Below are positions 35,477-46,975 of a stretch of 64,000 bases of DNA, one piece after another. Position numbers and translations under genes: made by a program. The stretch is from Verrucomicrobiia bacterium (GTDB taxonomy: Bacteria > Verrucomicrobiota > Verrucomicrobiia > Opitutales > Cerasicoccaceae): NCBI GenBank assembly GCA_030432235.1, contig JAUIHT010000005.1, positions 248,001-312,000 of the forward strand. The letters are read 5' to 3'. Each line of letters opens with the position of its first letter. Positions within the stretch are counted from its first letter, which is position 1. The notes under the pieces are model-generated. The model was given only the letters and a program-made list of their open reading frames with translations. It was not told the DNA's origin and did not search any database.

Positions 35477-36843
35477 TTCAAAAACTGCCAGTCCAGGAAC
35501 GCCGCATCGTCTACAAGCACGTAGACGAGGAAGGCTATACCAACGACATCGAGTGCTACCTCAAGAACGGCGGCTACGAGGTCATGAAGAAGGCCTACCA
35601 GGCCCAGCCCGAGGACCTACGCCAGGAAGTGCTCAACTCCGGCCTCAAGGGTCGTGGCGGCGCGGGCTTCCCCACCGGCATGAAGTGGAAGTTCGTCGAC
35701 CACAAGTCCGGCAAACCCATTTACTTGATCTGCAATGCGGACGAGTCCGAGCCGGGCACCTTTAAGGACCGCCAGCTCATTTATCAGGACCCGCACCAGC
35801 TCATTGAGGGCATGATGATCAGTGCCTTCGCCAACAACTGCGCCCAGGCTTTCATCTATATTCGCGGCGAGTTTATCAACGGCGCACGCATTCTGGAAAA
35901 CGCCATCGAGGAAGCCCGCGCCAAAAACTTCCTCGGCGACGACGTTCTCGGCTCCGGCTATTCCTGCGAGATCACCGTCTGCCGCGGCGCCGGGGCCTAC
36001 ATCTGCGGTGAGGAAACCGGCCTGATCGAGTCCCTTGAGGGCAAGCGCGGCTATCCGCGCGTCAAGCCGCCCTACTTCCCTGCCGTGCTCGGCCTTTACC
36101 AGTGCCCGACCATCGTCAACAACGTCGAGACCCTCTGTCAGGTCAAGCACGTCATCGACATGGGCGGCGACGAGTTCGCCAAAATCGGCGTCAAAGGCGA
36201 CTCCGGCACGCACATCTGGGGCGTCTCCGGCCACGTCCAGCGTCCCGGCTACTACGAAATCGAAGCCGGCGCCTGCACCTTTGGTGACCTCCTGCACGAC
36301 TTTTGTGGCGGCCCGCTACCCGGGCGGCAGTTCAAGGCTCTCATCCCCGGTGGTTCCTCCACCAAGGTTCTCAAGTGGGGCGAAAAGTTCAAGGTCAAGC
36401 ACCCCAACGACGGCCAGGAGTACGAATGGGGCGTCGAGGACATCCCGCTCGATGCCATCAGCATCGGATTATGTGGAACCTTCCTCGGCACCGGCGGCAG
36501 CATCGTCATGGACGACTCCACCGACATGCTTGAGGCCCTGGCCAACCTCAATGCCTTTTACGGCCACGAAAGCTGCGGCCAGTGCACCCCCTGCCGCGAG
36601 GGCTCCCTCTGGTTGGAGAAACTTTCCGGTCGTATGACCTCCGGCAAAGCCCGTCCCGAGGACGTGCCTCTGCTCAAGGACATCGCCGACCAGGTCGCCG
36701 GACGCACCATCTGCGCCCACGGCGAGGCCGTGGCCTGGCCTGTCCAGTCCGCCGTGCCCAAGTTCCAGGACGAATATCTGGACAAGATTTCCAAACAAGC
36801 CAGCGGCCAACGCTACAACCCAGCCGGCTATCCGCTCATCTAG
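35473..36843 (+). CDS. nuoF: NADH-quinone oxidoreductase subunit F
   Basis: A 456-residue flavoprotein that oxidises NADH. GRGGAGFPTGMKW binds FMN/NADH, ADESEPGTFKDR and GAGAYICGEETGLIESLEG are the following signatures, and ESCGQCTPCREG holds three ligands of the N3 4Fe-4S cluster, with the fourth Cys in RTICAHG. The start ATG overlaps the nuoE stop region. Confidence 0.96.
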   Translation: MIQKLPVQERRIVYKHVDEEGYTNDIECYLKNGGYEVMKKAYQAQPEDLRQEVLNSGLKGRGGAGFPTGMKWKFVDHKSGKPIYLICNADESEPGTFKDRQLIYQDPHQLIEGMMISAFANNCAQAFIYIRGEFINGARILENAIEEARAKNFLGDDVLGSGYSCEITVCRGAGAYICGEETGLIESLEGKRGYPRVKPPYFPAVLGLYQCPTIVNNVETLCQVKHVIDMGGDEFAKIGVKGDSGTHIWGVSGHVQRPGYYEIEAGACTFGDLLHDFCGGPLPGRQFKALIPGGSSTKVLKWGEKFKVKHPNDGQEYEWGVEDIPLDAISIGLCGTFLGTGGSIVMDDSTDMLEALANLNAFYGHESCGQCTPCREGSLWLEKLSGRMTSGKARPEDVPLLKDIADQVAGRTICAHGEAVAWPVQSAVPKFQDEYLDKISKQASGQRYNPAGYPLI

Positions 36844-36852
36844 TTTTTCCCA

Positions 36853-38562
36853 ATGCCCGAAGACGCCTCCAAGCTCGTCAACATCAACATCGACGGCCAG
36901 GACTACAAAGTCCCGGCGGGGATGAACATGGTCGATGCCGCCTCTTACTGCGGGGTGGAGATTCCGCATTACTGCTACCACCCGAAGCTGACCGTGGCGG
37001 GCAACTGCCGCATGTGCCTGGTCGAGATGGGCACCCCCATGCGCGACCGCTCTACCGGCGAGCCGGTGCTGGACGAAAACGGCGTGCAAAAAATCGGCTG
37101 GATGCCCAAGCCCGCCATTGCCTGCGCCTCCAACGCCACCCCCGGCCTGCACATCCGCACCAATTCCGACCTAACCAAGGCCTGCCGCACCGGCGTGATG
37201 GAGTTCCTTCTGGTCAACCACCCGCTCGATTGCCCGATTTGCGACCAAGCTGGCGAATGCCGCCTGCAGGAGTTCGCCACCGACTACGGACGCGGCTACA
37301 GCCGCTTCGTCGAGGAAAAGAACGTCAAGCCCAAGCGCACCGTCCTCGGCCCGCGCGTCATCTTGGACGACGAGCGTTGCATCCTGTGCTCCCGCTGTGT
37401 GCGTTTCACGGAGGAGATTGACGAGAATCCCGTGCTCGGCTTCACCCAGCGTGGCAGCCACAGCACCCTCACCTGCTATCCCGGCCAGGAGCTCGACAGC
37501 AACTATTCGCTCAACACCGTGGACATCTGCCCGGTCGGCGCTCTCACCAGCACGGACTTCCGCTTCAAGATGCGCGTGTGGTTCCTCAAGCCCGTCAACA
37601 GCATCTGCACGGAGTCCAGCGCGGGAGTCAACACCGAGGTCTGGAGCCGCGAAGGCAAGATTTACCGCATCACTCCGCGTCGCAACGACGCCGTCAACGA
37701 CACCTGGATGGCCGACTCCGGTCGCGCCCTCTACAAACAGGTTGAGGCCGAGAGCCGCATGAAGCTGCCGCGCATCAGCGGCAACCAGGTCAGCCTGGCC
37801 GAGGCCATCGAGCGTGCCGCCGAGCTGATCAAGAGTGGGCCCACCGCCTACGTCGCCTCTGGCAAACTCAGCGTCGAGGAACAGTTCCTTCTGGGCAAAT
37901 TGGCCAAGGTCAAGCCCGGCAGCGTGTATTTTGTCGACCACAGCCGCGAAGGCGACAGCCGCCTCATCTCCGAGGACGCCACCCCGAACCTGCGCGGCGG
38001 GCTCGTCACCGGATTGATTTCCGAGTTGCCCGGCGAGCGCCTTGATGCCCTGGCCGACGCCCTCAAGGCCGGCGAAGTCAAAACCGTGGTCTCCTTCGGC
38101 GAAAATCTCATCAACGCAGGCATCGGTCCCGAGCTGCTGAAGAAGACCGATCTGGTTTACCTCGGCACTCACCGCAACGACACGACCGACCTCGCCCGCG
38201 TACTCATTCCTACACTGACCGTCTTCGAGAAGGCCGGCAGCTTCATCAACCGCCAATTCCGCCTCCAGCGCTTCCTCCAGGCCGTGCCCGGCCTGGCAGG
38301 CCTGTTGCCCGACGTCGTCGTCCTGACACGCATCCTCGGCGACATCTCAGGCGACAAGACTCCGGACCCTTCCATGACCGAGCTGTGGGCCGAAATCGCC
38401 CAAGCCATCCCGGCTTTGAAAGACCTGTCGTTCGCGAAAATCGGCGACAGCGGGGTCGAGCTCGACGGCAGCGCCTACGACAACCTTCCCTTCCACGAAA
38501 AACCCGGCTGGCACTACGAGCCCAAGCTCGAACCCGCCACAACCTCGGGCTCCTCTTTCTGA
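36853..38562 (+). CDS. nuoG: NADH-quinone oxidoreductase subunit G, short form
   Basis: A 569-residue iron-sulfur subunit, shorter than E. coli NuoG (908). The N-terminal part holds the 2Fe-2S ligands (PHYC, NCRMC, ACAS), the His-ligated cluster HPLDCPICDQAGEC and the CILCSRC plus CPVGAL cluster. The extra N7 cluster motif is absent: only one Cys is found in SICTESS. The remaining molybdopterin-type domain is truncated. It passes electrons from NuoF to NuoI. Confidence 0.94.
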   Translation: MPEDASKLVNINIDGQDYKVPAGMNMVDAASYCGVEIPHYCYHPKLTVAGNCRMCLVEMGTPMRDRSTGEPVLDENGVQKIGWMPKPAIACASNATPGLHIRTNSDLTKACRTGVMEFLLVNHPLDCPICDQAGECRLQEFATDYGRGYSRFVEEKNVKPKRTVLGPRVILDDERCILCSRCVRFTEEIDENPVLGFTQRGSHSTLTCYPGQELDSNYSLNTVDICPVGALTSTDFRFKMRVWFLKPVNSICTESSAGVNTEVWSREGKIYRITPRRNDAVNDTWMADSGRALYKQVEAESRMKLPRISGNQVSLAEAIERAAELIKSGPTAYVASGKLSVEEQFLLGKLAKVKPGSVYFVDHSREGDSRLISEDATPNLRGGLVTGLISELPGERLDALADALKAGEVKTVVSFGENLINAGIGPELLKKTDLVYLGTHRNDTTDLARVLIPTLTVFEKAGSFINRQFRLQRFLQAVPGLAGLLPDVVVLTRILGDISGDKTPDPSMTELWAEIAQAIPALKDLSFAKIGDSGVELDGSAYDNLPFHEKPGWHYEPKLEPATTSGSSF

Positions 38563-38582
38563 CGACCGCGCACTGACATCCC

Positions 38583-39749
38583 ATGGACATCGTCGAGATT
38601 TTACTGAAAATCCTTTTCGCCATACTTGTGGTGGTGGTCATCATGACGATTGCCGCCTACTCCGTGCTGGCCGAGCGCAAGGTCGCGAGCTGGATTCAGG
38701 GGCGCGTCGGCCCCAACCGCACCGCCCTGCCAGGCCTCAGCGCCATCCCTGTCCTCGGTCGCTTCCTCGTCCGTATGGGCATGTGGCAGCCGCTGGCCGA
38801 CGGGGTGAAGTTCCTCTTCAAGGAAGACCCGCTCCCCGGCCACGTAAAGAAATGGTATTACTGCCTGGCTCCGGTCGTAGCACTGGTGCCTTCACTCAGC
38901 ACGGTGGCGGTCCTGCCCTTCGGCGCGTACTGGGTCAACGGCGTAGAGTACCCGCTGGTGCTCGCCAACGTCGATATAGGCATCCTCTTTATTTTGGCCA
39001 TCAGCTCACTGACCGTTTATGGCATCGTCATGGCTGGCTGGGCGGCTAACAGTAAGTACCCGTACTTCGGCAGTATCCGCTCCAGCGCTCAGATGATCAG
39101 CTACGAGCTGGCCATGGGCATGAGCGTTATCCCTGTTTTCATGTGGGCCAACGGCCCGGCAACAGGCTTCGGCGACCTGACCCTGTTCGGCGTCGTGGCC
39201 GCACAAAAGGACCTCTGGCTGGGCATCTGGATGCCGTTACCGGCCTTTGTTTTCCTCGTGTCGCTCTTCGCCGAGACCAACCGCCTGCCCTTCGACATGC
39301 CCGAGTCCGAGACCGAGCTGGTGGGCGGCTTCCATACCGAGTACGGCTCCTTCAAGTTCGGCCTCTTCTTCGTCGGCGAGTACGCCGCCATGGCCATCGG
39401 CTCGGCGGTCTTTGTCGTGCTCTTCCTGGGCGGCTGGAACTTCCTGCCGACCTTCGGCTTCCTGCCCGACTGGGTAGCCAATCCCTGGGCCACCTGGGGC
39501 TGGTTTGGCAGCGTGGTCAGCGTACTGTTCTTTATCGGCAAGACCCTGACCTTCATCTTCCTCTTCATCTGGGTGCGCTGGACCCTTCCGCGCTTCCGCT
39601 ACGACCAGGTCATGAACCTCGGCTGGAAGTACCTCGTGCCGCTGGCTGTCGCCTCCATCATCATTTACGCGATCGTCATTGCCCTGTGGGACACCGCCGT
39701 AACCGTCGACCACATCAAGCCCGAAACCTTCGGCCCCGCACCTCAGTAA
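38583..39749 (+). CDS. nuoH: NADH-quinone oxidoreductase subunit H
   Basis: A 388-residue membrane subunit with about eight helices that closes the quinone pocket. ERKVASWIQGRVGPNR, LFKEDPLPG, ETNRLPFDMPESETELVGG and the FLFIWVRWTLPRFRYDQ end are the family signatures. It starts 20 bases after nuoG. Confidence 0.96.
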   Translation: MDIVEILLKILFAILVVVVIMTIAAYSVLAERKVASWIQGRVGPNRTALPGLSAIPVLGRFLVRMGMWQPLADGVKFLFKEDPLPGHVKKWYYCLAPVVALVPSLSTVAVLPFGAYWVNGVEYPLVLANVDIGILFILAISSLTVYGIVMAGWAANSKYPYFGSIRSSAQMISYELAMGMSVIPVFMWANGPATGFGDLTLFGVVAAQKDLWLGIWMPLPAFVFLVSLFAETNRLPFDMPESETELVGGFHTEYGSFKFGLFFVGEYAAMAIGSAVFVVLFLGGWNFLPTFGFLPDWVANPWATWGWFGSVVSVLFFIGKTLTFIFLFIWVRWTLPRFRYDQVMNLGWKYLVPLAVASIIIYAIVIALWDTAVTVDHIKPETFGPAPQ

Positions 39750-39771
39750 CCTTTTATCACACACTTTCACC

Positions 39772-40320
39772 ATGGCCAAAGTCCTCGAACGCAAGCCGCT
39801 CACCTTCGCCGAAAAGACCTACCTGCCGCAGGTCCTTGGGGGTCTCAAGATCACCTTCAAGAACATGCTCGGGAAAAAGGTCACCATGGAGTATCCCGAG
39901 GAGCGGCCCAACATCCCGGACAACTACCGCGGGGTGCCCACTCTGGTGCATGACCCCAATGGACGTGAGAAGTGCGTTTCCTGCCAGCTCTGCGAATTCG
40001 TCTGCCCTCCCAAGGCCATTCGCATCACCCCGGGCTCCATTCCCGAAGGCGACGAGCACGAGCACGTGGAAAAGGCGCCCCAGGATTTCGAAATCAACAT
40101 GCTCCGCTGCATCTACTGCGGCATGTGCCAGGAGGTTTGCCCGGAGGAAGCCATCTTCCTGCAGGACGTCTACTCACTCGTCGGTACCAGCCGCGAGGAG
40201 TTGGTCTTCCACAAAAAGAAACTTTACGAGCTCGGCGGCACCCGCCCCGACCAACACTACAAATGGGACGTCAAAAAGGCTGCCGAGGAGGAGGCCCTGG
40301 CTGGCAACGGCCACCACTAA
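39772..40320 (+). CDS. nuoI: NADH-quinone oxidoreductase subunit I
   Basis: A 182-residue ferredoxin-like subunit carrying clusters N6a and N6b. CVSCQLCEFVCPPKAI and CIYCGMCQEVCPEEAI are the two 4Fe-4S motifs. The C-terminal tail is Lys/Glu-rich. The 109-bp gap to nuoJ holds only a 17-codon frame, which I do not call. Confidence 0.96.
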   Translation: MAKVLERKPLTFAEKTYLPQVLGGLKITFKNMLGKKVTMEYPEERPNIPDNYRGVPTLVHDPNGREKCVSCQLCEFVCPPKAIRITPGSIPEGDEHEHVEKAPQDFEINMLRCIYCGMCQEVCPEEAIFLQDVYSLVGTSREELVFHKKKLYELGGTRPDQHYKWDVKKAAEEEALAGNGHH

Positions 40321-40429
40321 TCCAAACCATGCAGCACACTGATAACCCGGTCCCGCACACACCTTTCCGATTTTCTGCTTGAACCACCGAACACCACTTC
40401 AAAGAACACCCGTTGACTGACGCTACGCG

Positions 40430-40996
40430 ATGGAAAACTTTCTCTTCTATCTGTTTTCGGTACTGACCATCCTGGGAGCCCTGCTTCTGGTGGTGAACCG
40501 CAATGCCGTCAACGGAGCCATGTTCATGATCATCAGCCTCATCGGCATGGCTGCGCTCTTCCTGTTGCTGGAGGCTTACTTCCTCTTCATCCTGCAGATA
40601 CTGGTCTATGCCGGCGCCGTCATGGTGCTCTTCCTCTTTATCGTCATGCTTATCGATGTGGAGAAGGGACCAAAGACACGGCCCGATGGCCTCACTATCG
40701 CGGCCAGCATCGTCGGCCTGGCCTTGCTTCTGCTCGGCATCATCGCGGTCTTCACTACAGACAGCGCCACCTCCGCCCTGCCGGAGGTAACCAAGCTGCC
40801 CGAAGCCGCCTCCGCCGCAGGCATCCCCTTTGGCACCTCCGTTCGCGGCTACGGCTACGGACTCTTCACCAAGTACATGTTGCCCTTCCAGGTGACCGGC
40901 TTCCTGCTGCTCATCGCCATGATCGGCGTCATCGTCGTCAGCAAGAAAATCACCGCCTCCGGCGACGCGGAAAAGGAGGGCCCGAAAAAGGCCTGA
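40430..40996 (+). CDS. nuoJ: NADH-quinone oxidoreductase subunit J
   Basis: A 188-residue membrane subunit with about five helices. NAVNGAMFMIISLIGMAALFLLLEAYFL and QILVYAGAVMVLFLFIVMLI are the signature segments of ND6/NuoJ. A periplasmic loop rich in Ser/Ala/Pro (about 105-145) precedes the last helix. It belongs to the proton-pumping membrane arm. Confidence 0.93.
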   Translation: MENFLFYLFSVLTILGALLLVVNRNAVNGAMFMIISLIGMAALFLLLEAYFLFILQILVYAGAVMVLFLFIVMLIDVEKGPKTRPDGLTIAASIVGLALLLLGIIAVFTTDSATSALPEVTKLPEAASAAGIPFGTSVRGYGYGLFTKYMLPFQVTGFLLLIAMIGVIVVSKKITASGDAEKEGPKKA

Positions 40997-41014
40997 GGCC
41001 TTGGGTAAATCATC

Positions 41015-41320
41015 ATGACGGTCGGACTTAACGCTTTTCTTTTAGTCTCCGGACTGCTTTTCGCCATCGGCTTCTTCGGCGTGCTCTTACGCCGCAACAC
41101 GCTGGTCATTTACATGTGCCTGGAGCTGATGCTCAACGCCGTCAACCTCGCCCTGGTGGCCTTTGCCCGCTACCATGACAGCCTCGACGGCGCCATCTTC
41201 GTCTTCTTCAGCATTACCGTGGCCGCGGCGGAGGTCGCCGTGGGCCTGGCCATCGCGGTGGCCCTCTATCGCAAACGCCAGACCATCCTCGTGCAGGAGC
41301 TGGCCGCCATGAAAGACTGA
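41015..41320 (+). CDS. nuoK: NADH-quinone oxidoreductase subunit K
   Basis: A 101-residue membrane subunit with three helices. [27 protein letters not shown] holds the conserved membrane Glu of NuoK, and [18 protein letters not shown] the second Glu. It starts 18 bases after nuoJ. Confidence 0.95.
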   Translation: MTVGLNAFLLVSGLLFAIGFFGVLLRRNTLVIYMCLELMLNAVNLALVAFARYHDSLDGAIFVFFSITVAAAEVAVGLAIAVALYRKRQTILVQELAAMKD

Positions 41321-41330
41321 CCTGTTACGC

Positions 41331-43279
41331 ATGGACCCGTCCCAAATACTTACCGCCATCCTGCTGACGCCGCTCGTGTCCGCCGCCATTATCTGCCTGT
41401 TTTTGCGGCGGGGCGGCTACGTGGCCGCAGCGGTCTCGGTCATCGCCGCCTTCGTCATCCTGGTGCTGTCGTTCTACTGGCTGTTCAACTGGGACGGCAT
41501 GGAGTACACCTGCGGAGACAGCGCGCTGACCATCCTGCAGTTCGGCGGATTCGAGGTTAACATCGGCTACCTTTTCAACTACGAGGCGGCCACCATGCTA
41601 GCGGTCGTGGCCTTCGTCGGCTTCTGGATTCACGTCTTCAGCGTCGGCTACATGGACGACGACAAGGACAAGGGCCGCTTCTTCGGCGGGTTGTCCATCT
41701 TCATGTTCTCCATGCTCGGTATCGTGCTGGCGGACAATCTGTTCATGATTTTCATCTTCTGGGAGCTGGTCGGCTTCAGTTCCTACATGCTTATCGCCCA
41801 CTACTGGGATAAGGATTTCGCCGCCGACGCCTCCAAAAAGGCCTTCATCGTCAATCGCATCGGGGACTTCGGCTTCCTCGTCGGGATTGTCTGGGCCTAC
41901 CACTTCTACGGCACGGCGGACATCAGCGCCATTACCGAGATCATTCACAACGACCCGACCAAGGCCATCGACGGCATCGGCCTGCTGCTCATGTGCGGCT
42001 TCGTCGGCAAGAGCGCGCAGTTCCCCCTCCAAGTCTGGCTGACGGACGCCATGGCAGGCCCGACGCCGGTCTCCGCGCTCATCCACGCCGCGACCATGGT
42101 GGCGGCCGGTATTTACTTCATGGTGCGCATCTTCGCCCTACTGACCGACTTTACGCTGGACTGGATCCTGTGGTCGGGCGCCATCATGACGACCTTCGCG
42201 GGCTTCTGCGCCCTGGGCCAGACGGACATCAAGAAATCGCTGGCCTACTCCACCCTGGCACACCTGGGTTACATGGCCTCGGCCATCGGGCTGGGCTTCC
42301 CCGGGCTGGCCATCATGCACATGGCCATGCACGCCTGCTTCAAGGCCACGCTCTTCCTTTGCTCCGGCTCGGTCATCCACGCCTGCCACCACGAGCAGGA
42401 CATGTTCAAGATGGGTGGCCTGTTCAAGAAGATGCCCATCACCGCCATCGCCTTCTTTGTTGCTACCCTGTCAATTTCCGCCGTGCCTTTCACCGCCGGT
42501 TATTACTCGAAGGATACCATCATCGCCTCCTCCTGGGGGCTGTACGCGGCCAACCACGAAGGCATCTACCTGGCGGCCTTCATCCTGACCATGCTCGGCG
42601 CGCTGCTGACCGCCCTGTACATGGGCCGTATGTTCTTCGTCGTCTTCCTCGGCAAGTCCAACGGTCACGGCGCACAGCACGCCAAGGAAAGCAGCTTCTG
42701 GATGACCGTTCCGCTCATCGTCCTCGGCTGGATACTCTCCCTCGGCGCGGGCTGGTTCGTCCAGAACGGTCTCGACGGCACCTGGGCCGACGGCAAGATG
42801 ACCGCGCTTATTCCGACGGATGTCGCGCACTTCATGGTCGACGGTTTCCACGGCGAGCACAACGGCTGGGAGGGCGCGCATGAAATCTACGAAGAAGCGC
42901 ACGCACCGTGGGTCGAGTACATCAGCTACGCCTGCATCATCGGCGGTTTCGCTTTCTGCTGGTTCTTCTACGGTCGCGGCGCGCCGGAAGACCGTCTGCA
43001 AAAGTCCGCACCCGGCATCTATCACGTGCTCGAACGCCACGGCTGGTTCGACGATCTTTACGACTGGTACGTGGCCCACGTGCAGCAGCGCTTTGCCAAC
43101 ATCCTCGGTGTACTGGACCTGCTCCTGATATCCGGGCTGGCCGTGCGCGGCACCGCCAGTGTGGCGGGCTTGGTCGGCCTGGTCTGCCGCTCCCTGCATG
43201 TGGGAAGCCTGCACGCGTATGTTTACTGGTTCCTTCTCGGCGTTCTCATCTTTTGGGCCTTTGCCTTCGGCATCCTGTA

Positions 43280-43280
<1 letters not shown>
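41331..43280 (+). CDS. nuoL: NADH-quinone oxidoreductase subunit L
   Basis: A 649-residue antiporter-like subunit, the largest of the membrane arm. WELVGFSSYMLI carries the key Glu, LTDAMAGPTPVSALIHAATMV and HMAMHACFKATLFLCSGSVIHA are the proton-channel and lateral-helix segments. It ends with the usual long amphipathic helix that couples the subunits and a terminal helix. The stop TAATG overlaps the nuoM start by one base. Confidence 0.95.
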
Positions 43281-44871
<1,591 letters not shown>

Positions 44872-44875
<4 letters not shown>

Positions 44876-46395
44876 ATCTGGAAGCTTTCCAAGCCTTCGC
44901 CGCAGACAATCAATGGGGCGTCCTCTGGCCGGAGTTGAGCATGGCCCTGCTGGCGGTGCTCCTGCTGGTCATCGACCTGTTCGCCGCGCCCCTGCGCAAG
45001 TCCGTCATCCCCGCACTGGCGCTGGGCGGTCAGGCCGTGATTCTGGTCATCCTAGTGCTGAGCTTCGGCTGCGCCGCCGTGGGCGACTACTTCTCGCAAA
45101 TGGTCAACCTGACCACGCTGGGGCAGGTCTTCCGCGTATTTTTCGTGCTGACGTCGCTGCTGGTTTGCTACGTGGGCTGGGTCTACCTGCAACGCCAGAA
45201 CCTGCCGCGCACCGAGTTCTTCGCGCTGACCATCATGATTGCCGCCGGCATGATGATTCTGGGCAACGCCTCGAACTTCGTCATGCTCTTCGTCGCGCTG
45301 GAGACGGTCACGATCGGCTTTTACGTCATGGTGGCCTATGCACGGCACAGCCCCTACTCGCTCGAAGGCGGCTTGAAGTACCTCATCATGGGCGCTCTGA
45401 GCACCTCACTGCTTCTCTTCGGCATCGTGCTGCTGTACGGCGCAGCGGGCAACCCCAGCCTCCCGCATTACACCGGTGACGGACTCAGCTACGCCAACCT
45501 GAACAATTTTATTGTCGCCAATCCCGACAATCTGCTGGTGCTGGTCGGTGCAGCCCTCGTGCTCTGCGCCATCTGCTTCAAGATCGGTGCCGTGCCCTTC
45601 CAGATTTGGATTCCCGACGTCTATCAGGGCGCTCCTACACCGGTCACGGCCTTCCTCGCAGTCGGCTCCAAGGCGGCGGGCTTCGTTGTTTTGATTAACC
45701 TCCTGCGCGGCCCCTTCGCGGCGCTGGAAGCATTTACCTTCCCGCTTCTGGCAGCGATCTGCGCCGTCACGATTCTTTTTGGTAATCTCACTGCGCTGGG
45801 TCAACGCAACGTCAAGCGCGTCATCGGCATGTCCGGTATTGCCCACGCCGGCTACCTGCTTCTCGGGGTGCTGGCGCTCATCAAAGGTGTCGACTGGGCC
45901 GTCTGGGCCATCGTCTTTTACCTGTTCACCTACCTGTTCGGTTCTTTCGCCATCTTCGGCGTCATGGCGCATCTGGCCGGACCCGACGACGAGAATCAGG
46001 AGCTGGAACACTACCAGAATCTGGCGAAGAACCAGCCTTTCCTCGCCGGTGTGCTGGCTATAGGACTCGGCTCCCTGGCGGGCATCCCGCCGTTGGCCGG
46101 CTTCATCGGGAAGCTCCTGCTCTTCATCGCCGCCTTCGAGGCCAGGCTGTACAGCCTGCTTGGCGTAGCCATCATTGGAGTGGTCATTTCCATTTACTAT
46201 TACTTCGGCTGGATACGTGAAGCCTACTTCAAGACTCTCGAAGTCCCGCCCGACGAAGCCAGTGGCGAAACCGCACGCCCGTATCCGCATCCGCGCAGCC
46301 TCAGCCTGGCTCACCGCCTCCTGTTAGGTGCACTGGCAGCCTTCACCGTACTGCTCGGTATCTATCAGGGCGCCTTCGGCAGCAGCCCGTTCTGA
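44872..46395 (+). CDS. nuoN: NADH-quinone oxidoreductase subunit N
   Basis: A 507-residue antiporter-like subunit, last of the operon. KYLIMGALSTSLLLFGIVLLYG, FKIGAVPFQIWIPDVYQGAPTPVTAFLAVGSK and RVIGMSGIAHAGYLLLG are the diagnostic segments. It starts inside the nuoM stop. No clear terminator was seen before the convergent tadA. Confidence 0.95.
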
Positions 46396-46410
46396 GGAAG
46401 GCCACCGCGC

Positions 46411-46938
46411 TTAATTGCCCTCCAGGCGCTTGCGCTGGAAGAAGGCTTGGATGAGCGCGGTGCATTCGGTCTCCAGGACACCACCGCGTACATTCACGCG
46501 GTGGTTGAGCGTGGGGATGTCATGCAGGGCGGTCGCCCCGCCCAAGCAGCCCATTTTAGGGTCCGGCGTAGCGTAGATGACCTCCCCGAGGCGCGCCATG
46601 ACCGCCGCCCCGGAGCACATCGGGCAGGGCTCCTTCGTCACGTAAAGACGGCACTCGTTCAGCCGCCAATCGCCAAGGGCATTTGAGGCCTGCGTCAGTG
46701 CCAGTATCTCGGCGTGAGCGGTAGGGTCGCGGGTGGCATCGACGCGATTGTGGGCAGCAGCCACCACCTCTCCGTGGTACTCGATGACCGCTCCGACGGG
46801 CACCTCATCCTGCCGCCAAGCATCGATAGCCTGGTTGTAGGCCAGCTTCATGTAAAACTCGTCGTCGCGCTGCAGTTGCGACGGAAAGAGCTTTTCAAAG
46901 GGACATTGAATTTCAGGCCTGGGCGCATATTCGTCCAT
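46411..46938 (-). CDS. tadA: tRNA adenosine(34) deaminase
   Basis: A 175-residue zinc deaminase with HAE at residues 75-77 and PCPMCSGA at about 104-111 (zinc cysteines 105 and 108), plus the MGCLGGA segment before the C-terminal helix. It deaminates A34 to inosine in tRNA-Arg(ACG). The first 30 residues are extra; a start at the Met in DEFYMKLAYNQ (residue 30) is possible. It follows the hybrid kinase by 37 bp on the same strand. Confidence 0.88.
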   Translation of the reverse strand: MDEYAPRPEIQCPFEKLFPSQLQRDDEFYMKLAYNQAIDAWRQDEVPVGAVIEYHGEVVAAAHNRVDATRDPTAHAEILALTQASNALGDWRLNECRLYVTKEPCPMCSGAAVMARLGEVIYATPDPKMGCLGGATALHDIPTLNHRVNVRGGVLETECTALIQAFFQRKRLEGN

Positions 46939-46975
46939 GGCGGTACGCTGCCGAATTTTCCCTGCCGTGACTAGC

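Noticed and set aside
40329-40382. 17-codon frame between nuoI and nuoJ
   Set aside because: Too short, no ribosome site, and no hydrophobic or conserved pattern.
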